Source: Catonia carolina
Lineage: Eukaryota > Arthropoda > Insecta > Hemiptera > Achilidae
Assembly (NCBI GenBank): GCA_035578175.1
Contig: JAQMRL010000004.1
Span: forward strand, 42,737,401-42,801,400
Direction of reading: 5' to 3'
DNA length: 64,000 nt
Shown: positions 22,877 to 34,249 of the stretch, piece by piece
How the letters are laid out: each line of letters starts with the position of its first letter
How positions within the stretch are numbered: the first letter of the stretch is position 1
Program-made: the position numbers and the translations under genes
Notes under the pieces: generated by a model
What the model saw: only the letters and a program-made list of their open reading frames with translations
What the model was told of the DNA's origin: nothing
The model's database searches: none

Positions 22877-23117
22877 AGAAATTCAAAAAACCTACAACAA
22901 TTTTTTCTGAGCTTAATTTAGCATCAAATAACGTGTTTTCTGTATTTTAAATTCGAAAAGGTTTAGTTTCGTTTTGTGTCATTTGCTCATGATTAAACTT
23001 ACGTTCTGTTTTTAATTTTATCATTTTTTATTTACTCATGATTAAACATTGTTTGTATTTTTCATTATATACATTGTCAAGATAAAGTCGTGGGAGTGTT
23101 TCACACCAAATTTTTAT

Positions 23118-23561
23118 TTTACCAAAGATACCGTGTATTGTGTATCTGAAATCTCTATTCATTAGGTAGATTCCAGCCGCTAATTAATACGTGATTACTG
23201 TTAATGTTATTAACATTATTAGTGAAGCGTTAGTTTTGTTCAAGTCTTAGTGTATGCGATTATTAGTATTGTAATTACTAACATGATCAAGTGTGATTAG
23301 TTGGCCATAATTAATCTCAAGAATTAAGGTAATTAGATTTCTTTAAATGTCAAATGTCATTGAGTTTATGTGTAATTTATTTTGTGCATAAAAATGTTAT
23401 TTATGACTTTTTAAATGTCACTCTACTGGACTGACATTTAAAAAACAAAGAATTCCTGACTGACCATATACATTGTAGTCATAATACCAGTATGGACCTA
23501 CTAGGATCAATTTTGAAGATTAGCAAAACCGTTTCCGAGGCCTGTTATGAGTAATTTTTTA
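23118..23561. other. Non-coding, nothing recognised
   Basis: AT-rich, with short inverted repeats (TTAACATTATTAG region) but no repeat of the families found elsewhere. Confidence 0.45.
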
Positions 23562-23740
23562 TATTGTACCGTGCCCAATGGTTCGACCACTCAGGGAGAA
23601 TTCCAGTAAGCCACGGACCTGGTTTAGCAAGGAGATAAAAAGACCAGTAAGGAGCAGAGATATTGGCAGGCTAAAGAAAAGTTGAATGCCGAAACAAGAA
23701 ATGAGTGAACCCGTGACGTAGACCCGTGAAGAAAAAAATA
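23562..23740 (+). pseudogene. LINE 3' tail fragment (GRPKKRW-type)
   Basis: Matches 57167-57335 over the same blocks: GTACCGTGCCCAATGG, CCAGTAAGCC, GACATTGGYAGGC and CCCGTGAAGAA. Reading the plus strand gives SRDIGRLKKS and a stop, where the second copy has GRPKKRW. That is the Gly-Arg-Pro-rich tail of LINE polymerases. The segment ends in a GAA/A-rich tail, as expected for a 5'-truncated insertion. Confidence 0.6.
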
Positions 23741-24507
23741 TGAATTAACAAAATTTATTCGTACACATTTCCCGTTTTATGTTACAAATAATATAACTAG
23801 GTGAACCTCTGCGGGAAAACCCGCACAAAAGTGAAAAATTTGTTTTTATAGAACGTCTCCTGCCTCTTGGTCTTCCCCCTATCGGACGACTATCCATTAA
23901 TTTCCTCATGAATGGCAATAGTTTCTATAAAGAATCGAAAAATATAATAGCTCGGAAAGAGCTGTAAAAAACAAAAGCAGAATGTAGCAGAACTCACTGT
24001 ACACTACCCTACGTAACAACAGCCACGTTGGAAGTTTCCAAAGCGATGTGTCACTACCAATGCGTTGGTATCCATTAGTTCGTTGAACATGCCCCCCTCC
24101 AACCTCAAATAGCTGTGCGTGATGTGGAAAGGATAGATAGAGAAAGAGATAGAGAGAGATAGATAGATAGATAGATAGATAGAAAGATAGAGAAAGAGGG
24201 ATAGAGATATGCGTACGGTAGTACTGCATTCGGTACTGCATTCGCATCGCTTACCGTATCTCGTTCTTAACAACTTCACATAATATTATCTTTATTTTAG
24301 ACCTCCTATTTGACAATAATAAATAAAAATAAATGATTTTGGTTAGTTTTCTGTAAATCTACTCAAACAGACGATTAATTTGAGCCCACTTCGGGGAAAA
24401 TCGGTGATGGTTTAGGTGGTTAAAATCGTGTTGAAAAAACCCTGCTCGCTATTAATATATAGATAATAATCACAGTAAAACGAAAAATCTGGCACAATAT
24501 ATTTTTA
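23741..24507. other. Non-coding with GATA/GA microsatellite
   Basis: A short hairpin (TGCGGGAAAACCCGCA) lies at about 23813-23828. A (GATA)n/(GA)n tract occupies about 24131-24212 and creates the two overlapping minus-strand frames at 23906-24279, which are low-complexity (SLYLSIYLS). Nothing else was recognised. Confidence 0.55.
24131..24212 (+). repeat. (GATA)n/(GA)n microsatellite
   Basis: About 80 bp of GATA and GAGA units, with the purest run GATAGATAGATAGATAGATA near 24159-24182. Confidence 0.95.
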
Positions 24508-24655
24508 ATGGAGATTCTATTTGTCCTTAAATACAGAATTCTACTGAACCGGTTTAAAATCAATCTATGTAGTTTTAAAAAGGATACTTTTCGGGTTTCT
24601 AGAAAAGTCCTAAAATGAAAATTGGTTACTTAAATAATCTGGTTGATGAATTCTA
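24508..24655 (+). repeat. Dispersed repeat E, copy 2
   Basis: Shares block order with 21758-21945 (AATGGAGATTCTATTTGTCC, then TTAAATACAG, then AAAAAGGATACTTTTCGG, then AATAATCTGGTTGATGA). More diverged at its 3' part. Confidence 0.65.
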
Positions 24656-25077
24656 TATCAATTTACATTAAAAATTTGACACTTAGCTAATGAGGACTGC
24701 ACGTACTAGGTTGCTTTGGAGGAGGCTTAAATAATATTTCTCCCGAGAACACACTGAAATAAAAATAAAGAGTTTTGCTTCATCAAGTGAAAAATTATTT
24801 ATTCCAAATTTTGCGTTGTACTTAATATTGTTATAAAAAACAAAAATTGTAAAGTTTTTAAATAAAAAATTGATCTTTTCGGATTTGTGGGAAAGATTTT
24901 GTGTAGGTAGTTCTGTTAATTCTTGCATTAAAATTTTCACAATCGTTTTAAAAATTTTCGTGGTGAGCAAGTAACCGCCAAAAATTAATAAATATCTCGG
25001 GTACAAATTCATGGCTACCAATGTCAAAAACACTAAAAAGTGAAAAAATTTGAATATAAAATTTGTTTTTTTTTGTT

Positions 25078-25275
25078 TTTGAGTAATTTTTTAGCTCAAA
25101 TATTTATTTTTCATTTAAATCTTCAGATTCAGGAAATAAAGAAACAGAATGATTTTTTAGTTGTTTGTTTAGAAACATAATTAGTGTCTTAGTTTATGAG
25201 TAATTTTAGCTCCTTAAATGTTCATTTTTCAAATTCTCAGATTTAGGAAATAAAGAAAAATGAAATAATTTCACT
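25078..25275 (+). repeat. Two-unit diverged direct repeat, ~118-bp period
   Basis: The sequence GAGTAATTTTTTAGCTCAAA through GGAAATAAAGAAACAGAATG at 25081-25152 recurs with changes at 25198-25270. Confidence 0.7.
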
Positions 25276-26876
25276 TTTATGAAAAGTTGTGTAGAAAATG
25301 GGTTAGAGAAGGAAAGAGGGAATAGGGAAGGTCGTATCTTTGTACCCTGTTTTTTTTTGCATTTTATATTGTACGGATAAAGAAAGCTGCATTACGGAGA
25401 ATAGTGAGAAGGCTGTGATGGATTAGTTTTAAAGCATAACGTATTATTTTTTGACTGAATATACGCTGTAGTACGCTGGAGTGAAAGTATTTTTTATACC
25501 CTACGCAGGAATGAAAGAAAATGAGAAAATGTTGAGGTGGATTAACGTATATTGATGGCAGCTTACTTGCAAGAAAAGTATTCTAAGTGAAACTTGGGAA
25601 AAATCAAACAATATTGGCAATACGTTTCTTCTTTTTTCAATCTGGGATTTCCTAAAAGATTTCATGTAGCTACGGTAGTTATTAAAAAATATATATATAA
25701 AAGCACCTTCAAACACTTTATTTTCATTAGCATGTAAAATACAATTAGTTTGTTTAACATTTTTTACGCGTGCGTGTAGCGCGGGCGTTTTGCTAGCCTC
25801 AGAGGTTTTCCATTAAAATTGGGTGTGGAAGTATCACTGGACGAATAAAAATTTCTTTTACTATTGGAATGTACATTTTGAGTTTTAGAAATGTATCCAT
25901 TGTGAAAGGTAATAAGTAATTTTTTTAGTGCTTGTTTAGCCACAATGGACCGCTCAACCTGGGCTTCTTCAAAATAACTTTTAATAAATATACAAATTTA
26001 CTGAATTTTCAGCTCTCTAGATGATAGGGAAGTTTGAGATTTAGTAATAAGTGAGTTTGTGAGTCAGGCAGTGAATATTTTCCATAGTATATATTTTTGC
26101 AGAGTCATTAATTTTGAAGCCAGTATGGACTTATTAAATTCAGCTCTGGGGAATATCCAGTAATTTCAATGTAAAAATTATGTATTTTAAGATACCTATA
26201 TAAATATTTTAGAATACTTACAAAATAACCAGCCTGTGTCTTTAACATAACTATATTCACAGATTTAGTTTTAAAGATAATTAAAATTCATTTCAACGTA
26301 TGTATCGCATAGAATTAGGCTAGAAAATTACCCCAACTTTTGATTGTAGATAACACAGAACTGTTAAAAAAATTACACTGGAACCATCCAACAATTTTTG
26401 AAGAAACGCAAACAAATTAAATAACATAATCATTCAAAGGAGTAACATCGATTTGCGTATGCTCTATTCAAGACATTTAATCATAATTTATATATTTATT
26501 GCTTTATAACAAACGGGTGTTTTAGATTTTCTGTAGTAATAAAAATAGAAAAGTATTTAACAAAAATATTTTCACTTAGGTGAAATTCATCATCGTCACT
26601 TTCTGCAGTTTACGTATCAGGTACATATATTATAAGAAGTTAACACATCTTCTTCGATATTATGGGTCATTTTTGGGCAAATATAAATATGTACGCTGAA
26701 TTGGACTTACACGTTGATATTTAGAGAGAATTAAAATGGATGTTCTGTGTTATCATTGTTGAGTTGTATGTTTATGTTTTATCTTTTTTGAATTTAATAG
26801 TAACTAACCAACTAATTTATCTAATTGTGATTCCATGAAAAATTCTAAAAGTATTTTTTTAACTTTAATTCTTTAT
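25276..26876. other. Non-coding; possible Helitron-like 3' end
   Basis: The only notable item is about 25766-25795, GTAGCGCGGGCGTTTTGCTAG. It resembles the 3' terminus of the Helitron at 55453-56229 (GCGAGCGGGCGTTGCTAG), including the final CTAG. No 5' end or helicase remnant was found, so this is weak. The rest is featureless AT-rich DNA. Confidence 0.35.
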
Positions 26877-27345
26877 TTAGAAACTATAAAATACAGCTGA
26901 ACTATCCAAAAGCTTAACAAATTTTTGAATAAACAAATGTCGTGAAAAATAAACAGAAAACATTTTTTTTAAAGAATAAATCCCAGTGGATAATTCAAAA
27001 GTTGAACAGTAAAAAGAAATTAAGAAAAAAAAGAAAAATAACACAGGAAAATCAAATAATATACACATAACAAGAATAACATAGAAATACAAAGTACTTA
27101 GAATAAGAAGTAGCGTAAAAAGTAACAGCAATAACAAATAATATAAGTATTGTACGATAAAAAAATGAAATAAGAAACGAAAAATATTTAGGGTACATGA
27201 TTAATAAAGATCTGAACAGCACATAATAAATTATAATTACGAAAGTGAAATGATAAAGAAATAGGAAATCTGTAAAATAATATTTATATCTTTTAAGCAT
27301 TATATTTATATATTTTGTTATTAGTTCAGTAGATCTGTACTCCAT
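26877..27345. other. A-rich low-complexity region
   Basis: The plus strand is strongly adenine-rich (short A(2-4)-N units over about 470 bp). This produces the long hydrophobic Phe/Tyr/Leu frames on the minus strand. They are compositional artefacts. No periodicity that I can fix by eye. Confidence 0.55.
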
Positions 27346-28489
27346 TTTCTTCGTAGGCGCCGGTGGGTTAAATTTTGTCTTGATATTTGCTGTATTAGGG
27401 TATTAATGTGGTGTTTTAACGTTCTGTTAAATTGTAAAAATATAGTTTATTTAATAAATAAAATTTTTATATCTTTGGAAAATGAAAAATCTAACGTAAA
27501 AAATTGAATTATAAATAATTTAGATTAGAATTATTGTGCATTTAGTAAATAGTTGCAAAGCAGTTTGGCTGGCCTGTGAAGGAGGATGTAATTGTGACAT
27601 CACGAGAACTTTTAGGTTAGTTGTTTTAGCAGGAATCGCAAATTCTCTTGTTCAAATAATCTGCATATTATAAATGTAAGTTCATAATTTAAACAAAAAC
27701 TTGGTAATATAGTGGAAGCAAAAGTACTGTATGTCATTTCCCTTACAATTTTGGCAAACTTCAGTTAAAAGAAAGAATAAATGAGATCAAGTAATGAATA
27801 TGCCATCACTAATTTCGGTAAATGGCTTTTTGCCAATAGTATGGTACTAGTTTTAAAATATGTTGGACAAAAAAATTAATAATAGTTAATTTTTAGTAAT
27901 AATTTTTTTATATTTTTGTTTTTAAATTCGTGGTATTTGTTCTTAATTCAGATAAAAGTTATTGTAAAATTTATTTTGTTTAATTACTACTTCATATTTT
28001 GAAGTTTTATCAGAAAAAATTTGTTGAGGTGAGATAAAGTCTCCCATGATGTTTAATTGTTGTTCATTAAAGTTATGAAAATTTTTGAACATACTGCTCA
28101 CACTATGAATGTTTCCCGCTTCGTTGACCCAGTTCATCTTTAGCGGATAGAGTAAATAAAAATATTTTTATATGATGACTTGTACAAATGATTTTAAAAG
28201 TATTGTCACCTGTTGGTTACATGTGTGGTAATTATGCGTATTTATGTCTGCCTTGTTTTTTTTTTCAACTTTTAAAACTCAATTCTCTAAATCATCCATT
28301 TCTGCATATTCTTGGATGGAAATATAACGGAATATGAAAGGATAAGATCCTCTTCTAATTTAGTAATTTCGTACTTCGTGACCGGATACTTAAAAAATTG
28401 TTAAATTTAATGTTCATTAAAAGTTTATATTTTACAACTACTAAACGTTATTAATAGAAAAATTTATTTTGATCGATGTACATATTACA
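27346..28489. other. Non-coding, nothing recognised
   Basis: AT-rich. The 64-aa minus-strand frame at 27943-28137 has no recognisable motif. Confidence 0.5.
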
Positions 28490-28706
28490 TTTTTTGCCTA
28501 TATGAAAATATAGTAAGGAAAGTATTATTTTCATGTGGATTTTTCGAAATCGAGTTTTCACCGGATCTACACGTTTCAGACCCCTTAACCCAAAAAATAT
28601 GTTTTTAGAGATTGGTCTGTGTGTGAACAGAATATCTCAAGAACGGAACATCGTAAAAAGTTGAAACTTGAATATTAAGTTAAATACTACTAGAGGACCT
28701 GACGAA
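28490..28706 (+). mobile_element. HINE-1 copy, 3' truncated
   Basis: It begins TTTTTTGCCTATATGAAAAT, having lost most of the 5' subterminal repeat. It carries the ATCGAGTTTTCACCGGATCT block and stops after ACTAGAGGACCTGACGAAC. The GT tract is only GTGTGTGTG in this copy. Confidence 0.8.
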
Positions 28707-28766
28707 CAACCTGACTCGTTAATTATTGAATGTCCCTTTGCATTTTTACTTAAATATGGTTTAAAT

Positions 28767-29085
28767 ATGCCCATGATAGGCAGGTAAAGTGTTAATATGT
28801 TTGCACTCGATCTGCTCGTTCGGGGGGTACAAAATATTGTTCTGTTTCTTTCTTTCGTTCTATTGTCAGCCAATTATATGACTGAAGCATTTAAGAACAG
28901 AAGAGTTAGAGGTGTGAAGTGAAGGTGTCATTTACAGGGTGGAAAGTAGATGCTTTTTAGAGGATCTGGAATGCTGACAAGCATACTTTTACTACTCGGT
29001 GAGGAAGGCATGGTAAACCACCTCACTTCTCGTTTTACTTATTAAAGCCTTAAAAGGTTCATATCAGTTTATGATTTTAACTACA
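28767..29085 (-). mobile_element. SINE-B copy with internal deletion
   Basis: The 3' end block (CCCATGATAGGCAGGTAAAG) and the head side (TTAAAAGGTTCATATCAG) are present. About 100 bp between the AGAGGTGT and GTGAAGGTGTCATTTACAGG blocks are missing. Confidence 0.8.
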
Positions 29086-30207
29086 TGATTTAAATTTAAA
29101 TTAAATTAACAGGAATTTATCAAAAAGTTAATGCATTTATTTTTAACATAAAAAAATTCTTTCACATTGAACGTTGCTTTTATATTGTAGTTTTATTATT
29201 ATTATTATTTTTATTTAAGATAAACTTCTTCGCATAAATTGTAATGTCTCACCGAAAACAGTCTCTTTTAGTTAACTTTGTGTGTATACAATTTTTAAGT
29301 AAAGTTTGTGTCAAAGATTATAAGAGTTAAAATACTGATTTAAGAGATGTGTCTTACTTGTTTGTAATATGTCCCTATTATACTTAAAACTCAAGCATAT
29401 TTTAATAAAGTAACTTCTACACGCTTATTTCTCTTTAACTTCCCTTTTTTCCAAGTCAAAATATGTTTCATAAGAGGAAAGTGTTAGAATGTGTGCTTAA
29501 AGTACAATCTTCCCTCTTCTACCTCTTGTTATCACTGTCTCTTTCCCTAACATAGCATATTATATAACGTGAACATTATCTGTCTCTCTCTACTTTTAAT
29601 ATAAAGTGAAAAGTTTAAAGTTAGCCATCATTCAAGACTCTTCTACTTTATTAAGTATTAGCTGCCTTTCTCTTAAATCTCATAACTCTAGCATTAATGA
29701 ATCCACGCTCAGAAATTAATCTTTCATATCATAAGATAATGAATAACATTTTTAATCTGTGTAAGTGCTTCAATTATTTGCATGTTATGTTGTTATGTAT
29801 TACAACAATTTGTACGAATTACTTTGGTTTCTTCTCTATTAATAATTATTAAACTTATATTTTCCTAATATAAATTGAATTATTATTGTAACAAGTTTTA
29901 AATGAAAGTTGAGAAGTTATAGTGATTAATCAAGCAATAAAAAATCCAATTTTCGTGTATTTAATGTTGTCTTAAATATTAATGGATTCATTTACGACCC
30001 TATTATCATAATTATAAGTAAATAATTTATAATTTCATTTAATTTTTAAAGAACACTACATTAGCAATTAGTGTGATTTTCGATTTGTTTTTTAATCTTA
30101 AACGTTAGTGTATAATATGTTGTTTTATTTTTTTAATATTGAAAAATATGTCTATAAATGACAACAAAAGTATATGCTCACTTGTAGATTTTATCACCTC
30201 GGTTGTA
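29086..30207. other. AT-rich non-coding stretch, nothing recognised
   Basis: No repeat families of this window, no coding support, no RNA fold noticed. Confidence 0.5.
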
Positions 30208-30208
30208 C

Positions 30209-30577
30209 CAGTAAGACCTCGACTTACGCGAGAGATACGTTCCTCAAAATCATCGCGTAACGTGAAATTCGCGTAACTTGTGATGTTCGGTTTAACCTTA
30301 AAACATTCACTAATTGTCCGTAGTGTTGATTCACTAACCCAATCGTTCCTTTTATGTTTTTACCGTCTGCATTCGCAGATATTGCATAACAGTCAGACAT
30401 AAAACAAAAATAAAAAACTATGTTTGGCGTTTTTTCACCCCTTTCATAAATTTTAATGACATCTAACTTTTCTTTTAAAGTAATTGCTCTCCGTTTCAAA
30501 ACCTGTATTCGAACTGATACTGTATGCAAAGTAACGAGAAAACCAAGGAAATAAAAGACCTTCAAATTGTAGCACAA
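30209..30577 (-). pseudogene. Pogo/Tigger remnant: N-terminal HTH next to a TIR
   Basis: On the minus strand, LKRRAITLKEKLDVIKIYER then GEKTPNI (about 30500-30420) matches the start of the CENP-B/Psq-type helix-turn-helix that opens Tigger/pogo transposases. The frame is then broken by a SINE-C tail fragment (30358-30416). The left edge, CAGTAAGACCTCGACTTACG at 30209 preceded by TA, is a Tigger-style TIR. The HTH is thus joined almost directly to the opposite-end TIR, so the catalytic region has been deleted. The matching terminus beyond 30577 was not found. Confidence 0.65.
30358..30416 (+). mobile_element. SINE-C tail fragment
   Basis: CCGTCTGCATTCGCAGATAT then AACAGTCAGACATAAAAC corresponds to the 3' tail of SINE-C (CCGTCTGCATTAGCAGTAAT then CAGTCGGACGTTAAAC). 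The tRNA-like head is absent. It sits inside the pogo/Tigger remnant and disrupts its frame. Confidence 0.7.
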
Positions 30578-31958
30578 TTAAACTAACTGTTAAATCAACG
30601 CAACCTTACACGGTCGATATTTTTAACGCACTAAATAATAATAATAATAATAAAGTACGTTTATTTTTTATCATAAGACGATACAATTACAATCGCATTA
30701 TTACCATTTTACTAACATTAAAAACAAACAAACTAAAGATTATGACAAATGCAATAATTTCAAAAATCCGACACTAAAGGATTTAACCGCGTCCTTCTAG
30801 AAACAGTGTACCAAAGGCCACCTGAGACAAAAAACATTAATGGATATTTATGGAAGCAGAGAAGTTTGAATCCCCCATGGTTTTTTTCTTAAATTTGTAA
30901 TTTGGTTTACTACCACTTTTCATTTTATATATTACTACTTATTTATTTCTATATTAAGTACATTGCTTTATTAGATATTGCTATGTTTTTACCAGTTGTA
31001 ATAATGACAAAACTGGTAATAAAAAAATTACCAGTTTACGAAAAGAAACTCGGGGCATTCAACCTTCTTAACTTCCACGATTTCCCTGTTCTTGAGGCAA
31101 AACGGGCGGGTGCATCAGGAGTCAATAGACGCATGGAGTCAAAAAAATTGTAGTAGTTTAATGAATAATTTAAAGTTGTTCTTTCTATATTTTTTTAACA
31201 GTGGAACTATAAATAGTGTTTTTATTTGTTATTGTAATAGTTATATTACTTGAAATTTTACTTGGATTAAATATTGCTATAAAATATGATTTAGGTTATC
31301 CTTATTATACCAGCTACCGCAGAGTATTAGCTGTGGTTATAGAATTGCTTCTGAGGGATGACTAACTGTGTACAGATGGCTGAAGGTGGTCTGTAAGCCA
31401 ACAGTAGTTAGGTGGTCAGACATTTTATCTGGTTGGAAATTCAATTCATTCTGTATACATTTCGTTCTCTTTTCATTTTCATCTCTATCTCTTTTTATTT
31501 CAACCGTTCCTCTTTTTCTACCTACGTTCTCAAATCGTAACATAACGGTGTCTCATCTGAACTACGCTGGGGATTCTATGGGGACAATCATTACTGAGGC
31601 ACTAGATAAGTAGGAAAGAGTAGAGAGCGAGTAAGGCTACAAAAACCTCCCTAATACTACTTCTACTACTTTTCTCTCTACTCTTTACCCTCTACAAAAC
31701 TACCCTTAGCGTTCACTTCCCACATCTCCTCTTACAATACAATATATACGATGGTTTTGTTAAACTGGGTCAATTTGTTCAAATTTCTGACTGGTAGCTT
31801 GGTCGTAGTATCTAACCTTACCTGTTCACTAATATTAAACTTAAAACTTTCTTGTTCTGTTTGTAGAAATAATAATTATTCATTTTGTTTTTTATTTATT
31901 TATTAATAATACTCTTCCAATATATCATAGCTCGTTCTTGGAGGAGAACTACATCAAT
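30578..31958. other. Non-coding; (AAT)n microsatellite
   Basis: An (AAT)n tract lies at about 30632-30653. The 83-aa frame at 30902-31153 and the overlapping frames at 31337-31613 have no recognisable domain. No repeat copies were seen. Confidence 0.5.
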
Positions 31959-32910
31959 AAAAATCTGGTGTGAAACACACACGACTTTCTCTTGCTAATG
32001 CAAATATCTAATAATATAACGTAAAATTAGTAATAAAACATTAAAAATAAACAAAAAAGCTAACCTAAATAAACAAATCTTATTTCTTTAATCATGTGAA
32101 AGACTTATAATGAAAATCAACCTCAGTTTAGCTTAAAAATACGGAAAATCACATTTTCACGCTAAACTAGGCTTTGTGGAGGAAATTGTTGTAAATGAAA
32201 GTTGTATTTCCTATAAATTTTAATATCCTTTAAATTTGATTATATACTTTTGCCGTAAAATGCATTCTAAGGCTGAAATCTTAAAAAAAGGATTTTTTAA
32301 ACGTTTTTGTGAGAAAAAACAGAAAATCCCTAATTACCGCTAAACTAAGCGTTATACAAAAAATTGTTAAAAAAACGTTGTAGGATTTTCAATTCTCTGC
32401 AACTTTTATTATATAGGATAAAGTTTTGCGCTAAAATGCATATTTAAGCCGAAATCTTAAAAAAACAATTTTTTTACGAGGAAACAGCCTCTCTAAGAAA
32501 TTCAGCAGGCATGGTGCCTACCCTATCTTGTAGAGCATAAAAAGTGTAGTAAATGAGGCGATTTTAAAAACAAATCGTATGAGCCGTTTTTGAGAAAATC
32601 GCAAAAAAGTGAAAAATGACACGAACAAACTTCTACTTCCTGTCAACCGATTTTGATGAAAATGTTCGTGTCAGGTCCTCTAGTGGTATCTAACTTAAGT
32701 TTCAAGATATTTCCGTTCTTTAGATATTTTGTTTACACACACACACACACTCACGCACAGACATACACACAGACCAATCGTTAAAACATGTTTTTTGGGT
32801 TCAGGGAGTCTGAAAAACGTGTAGATCCGGAGAAAACTCGATTTTGAAAAATCGACATTAAAACAATTTTTTCCTTCCTATATATTCATATAGGCAAGAG
32901 AAAGTAAAAA
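31959..32910 (-). mobile_element. HINE-1 copy, near full length
   Basis: On the minus strand it runs from the 5' subterminal repeat (TTTTTACTTTCTCTTGCC, complement near 32893-32910) to the 3' repeat, hairpin and CCAGATTTTT at 31959. The microsatellite is an imperfect CA tract at about 32733-32770. It lies head to head with the next copy. Confidence 0.85.
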
Positions 32911-33073
32911 TATAATTTATAAAATGCAAAGTACAAAAAAATTAAAAGTAACTAGTTGTAATAGCCCGTATGTACAAAATACCTAATACCACTAGCTACC
33001 TCCTGCAAGTACACTCAGTAATAAACGTAATGCAGGACCGGTCTCGTGACAACATATCTTGAACGGCCGAACA

Positions 33074-34010
33074 TCATTTTTACTTTCTCTTGCCTATATG
33101 AATATATAGGAAGGAAAGTATTGTTTTCATGTCGATTTTTCAAAATCGAGTTTTCACCGGATCTATTTGTTCTCAGACCCCCTGAACCCAAAAAACATGC
33201 TTTTAGCGATTGGTCTGTGTGTGTGTGTGTGTGTGTGTGTGAGAACAGAATATTTCAAGAACGGAACATCGTACGAACTTGAAACTTGAAAGTTAAGGTA
33301 CATACCACTACCGGACCCGACACGAACATTTTCATCAAAATCGGTCAACTGGAAAGAGTAGTTTATTCGTATAATTTTTCACTTTTTTGCGATTTTCTCA
33401 AAAACTGGTCCTACGATTTTTTTTAAAATCGCCTGGTTTACTCAATTTTTTATTCTCTACAAGACAGGGTAGGCGCCATGTTCGCTGAAATTCTGGGTGA
33501 GGCTGTTTTCACGTAAAAACATTTTCTTTTTAAGATTGCGTCTTTAATATGCATTTTAGCGCAAATCGTTATATAATAAAAGTTGTAGAGAATGTAAAAT
33601 TGTACAACTTTTATTTCAAACATATTTTTGTATAACGCTTAGTTTAGCGGTAATTAGCAATTTTCTGTTTTTTTCTCACGAAAACGTGTGAAAAATCAAT
33701 TTTTTTAAGATTTCGGCCTTAGAATGCATTTTACGACAAAAGTGTATATAATAAAATTTATAGAAAATTAAGAGATCTACAACTTTTAATTTAAAAATGT
33801 TTTTGTACAGTGCTTAGTTTAGCGTGAATGAGCGATTTTCCGTATTTTTAAGCCAAACTGAGGTCGATTTTAATTTTGCGTACTTCACTAATGTTTATTG
33901 AGGTTAGTTTTTTGTTTATTTCTAATGTTTTATTACTAATGTTAGGTTTATTGTTAATTATTTGCACTGGCAAGAGAAAGTTGTGTGAGTGTTTCACACC
34001 AGATTTTTTC
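33074..34010 (+). mobile_element. HINE-1 copy, near full length, youngest-looking
   Basis: Both ACTTTCTCTTGCC and GGCAAGAGAAAGT subterminal repeats, the terminal hairpin (GTGTGA/TCACAC) and a pure (GT)12 at about 33217-33241 are intact. The 5' end faces that of the 31959-32910 copy across a 160-bp spacer. The 78- and 66-aa frames within it are spurious. Confidence 0.88.
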
Positions 34011-34249
34011 TTCACAATACATTTATTACCTGGCCCGATTACAAAAACGCTAATTGTTTTTATAACTGCGGTCTAATAGTTTCCCAAACAATCAAGATCT
34101 TTCCTTGCTATTCTGAAACATCGTAGAAGGAATAAAAACAAACGTTTATACTATTTTTAATTTCCTAGAATTTCCATTTCAAACATTCATCGCAATAAAT
34201 TCACTCTTACAATAAACTATCCATTAACTTTGTCTAGAGTAATGTAATA

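Larger units (their letters stand above)
22385..23117 (+). mobile_element. HINE-1 copy, 5' truncated, split by an insertion
   Basis: The family blocks ATCAAAATCGGTAAAAAATT and ATTACGACAACAGTATGTAT precede the break. The GAAATTCAAAAAACCTACAA block and the end TGTCAAGATAAAGTCGTGGG plus hairpin and CCAAATTTTT follow it. The 22508-22865 insertion interrupts it cleanly. Confidence 0.75.

Noticed and set aside
24004..24279. Overlapping 113- and 91-aa frames on the minus strand
   Set aside because: Their Ser/Leu/Tyr/Ile repeats are translations of the GATA/GA microsatellite.
27052..27345. Hydrophobic Phe/Tyr-rich 97-aa frame that could be a membrane protein
   Set aside because: Produced by an A-rich plus strand over 470 bp. 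The composition explains it, and there is no motif.
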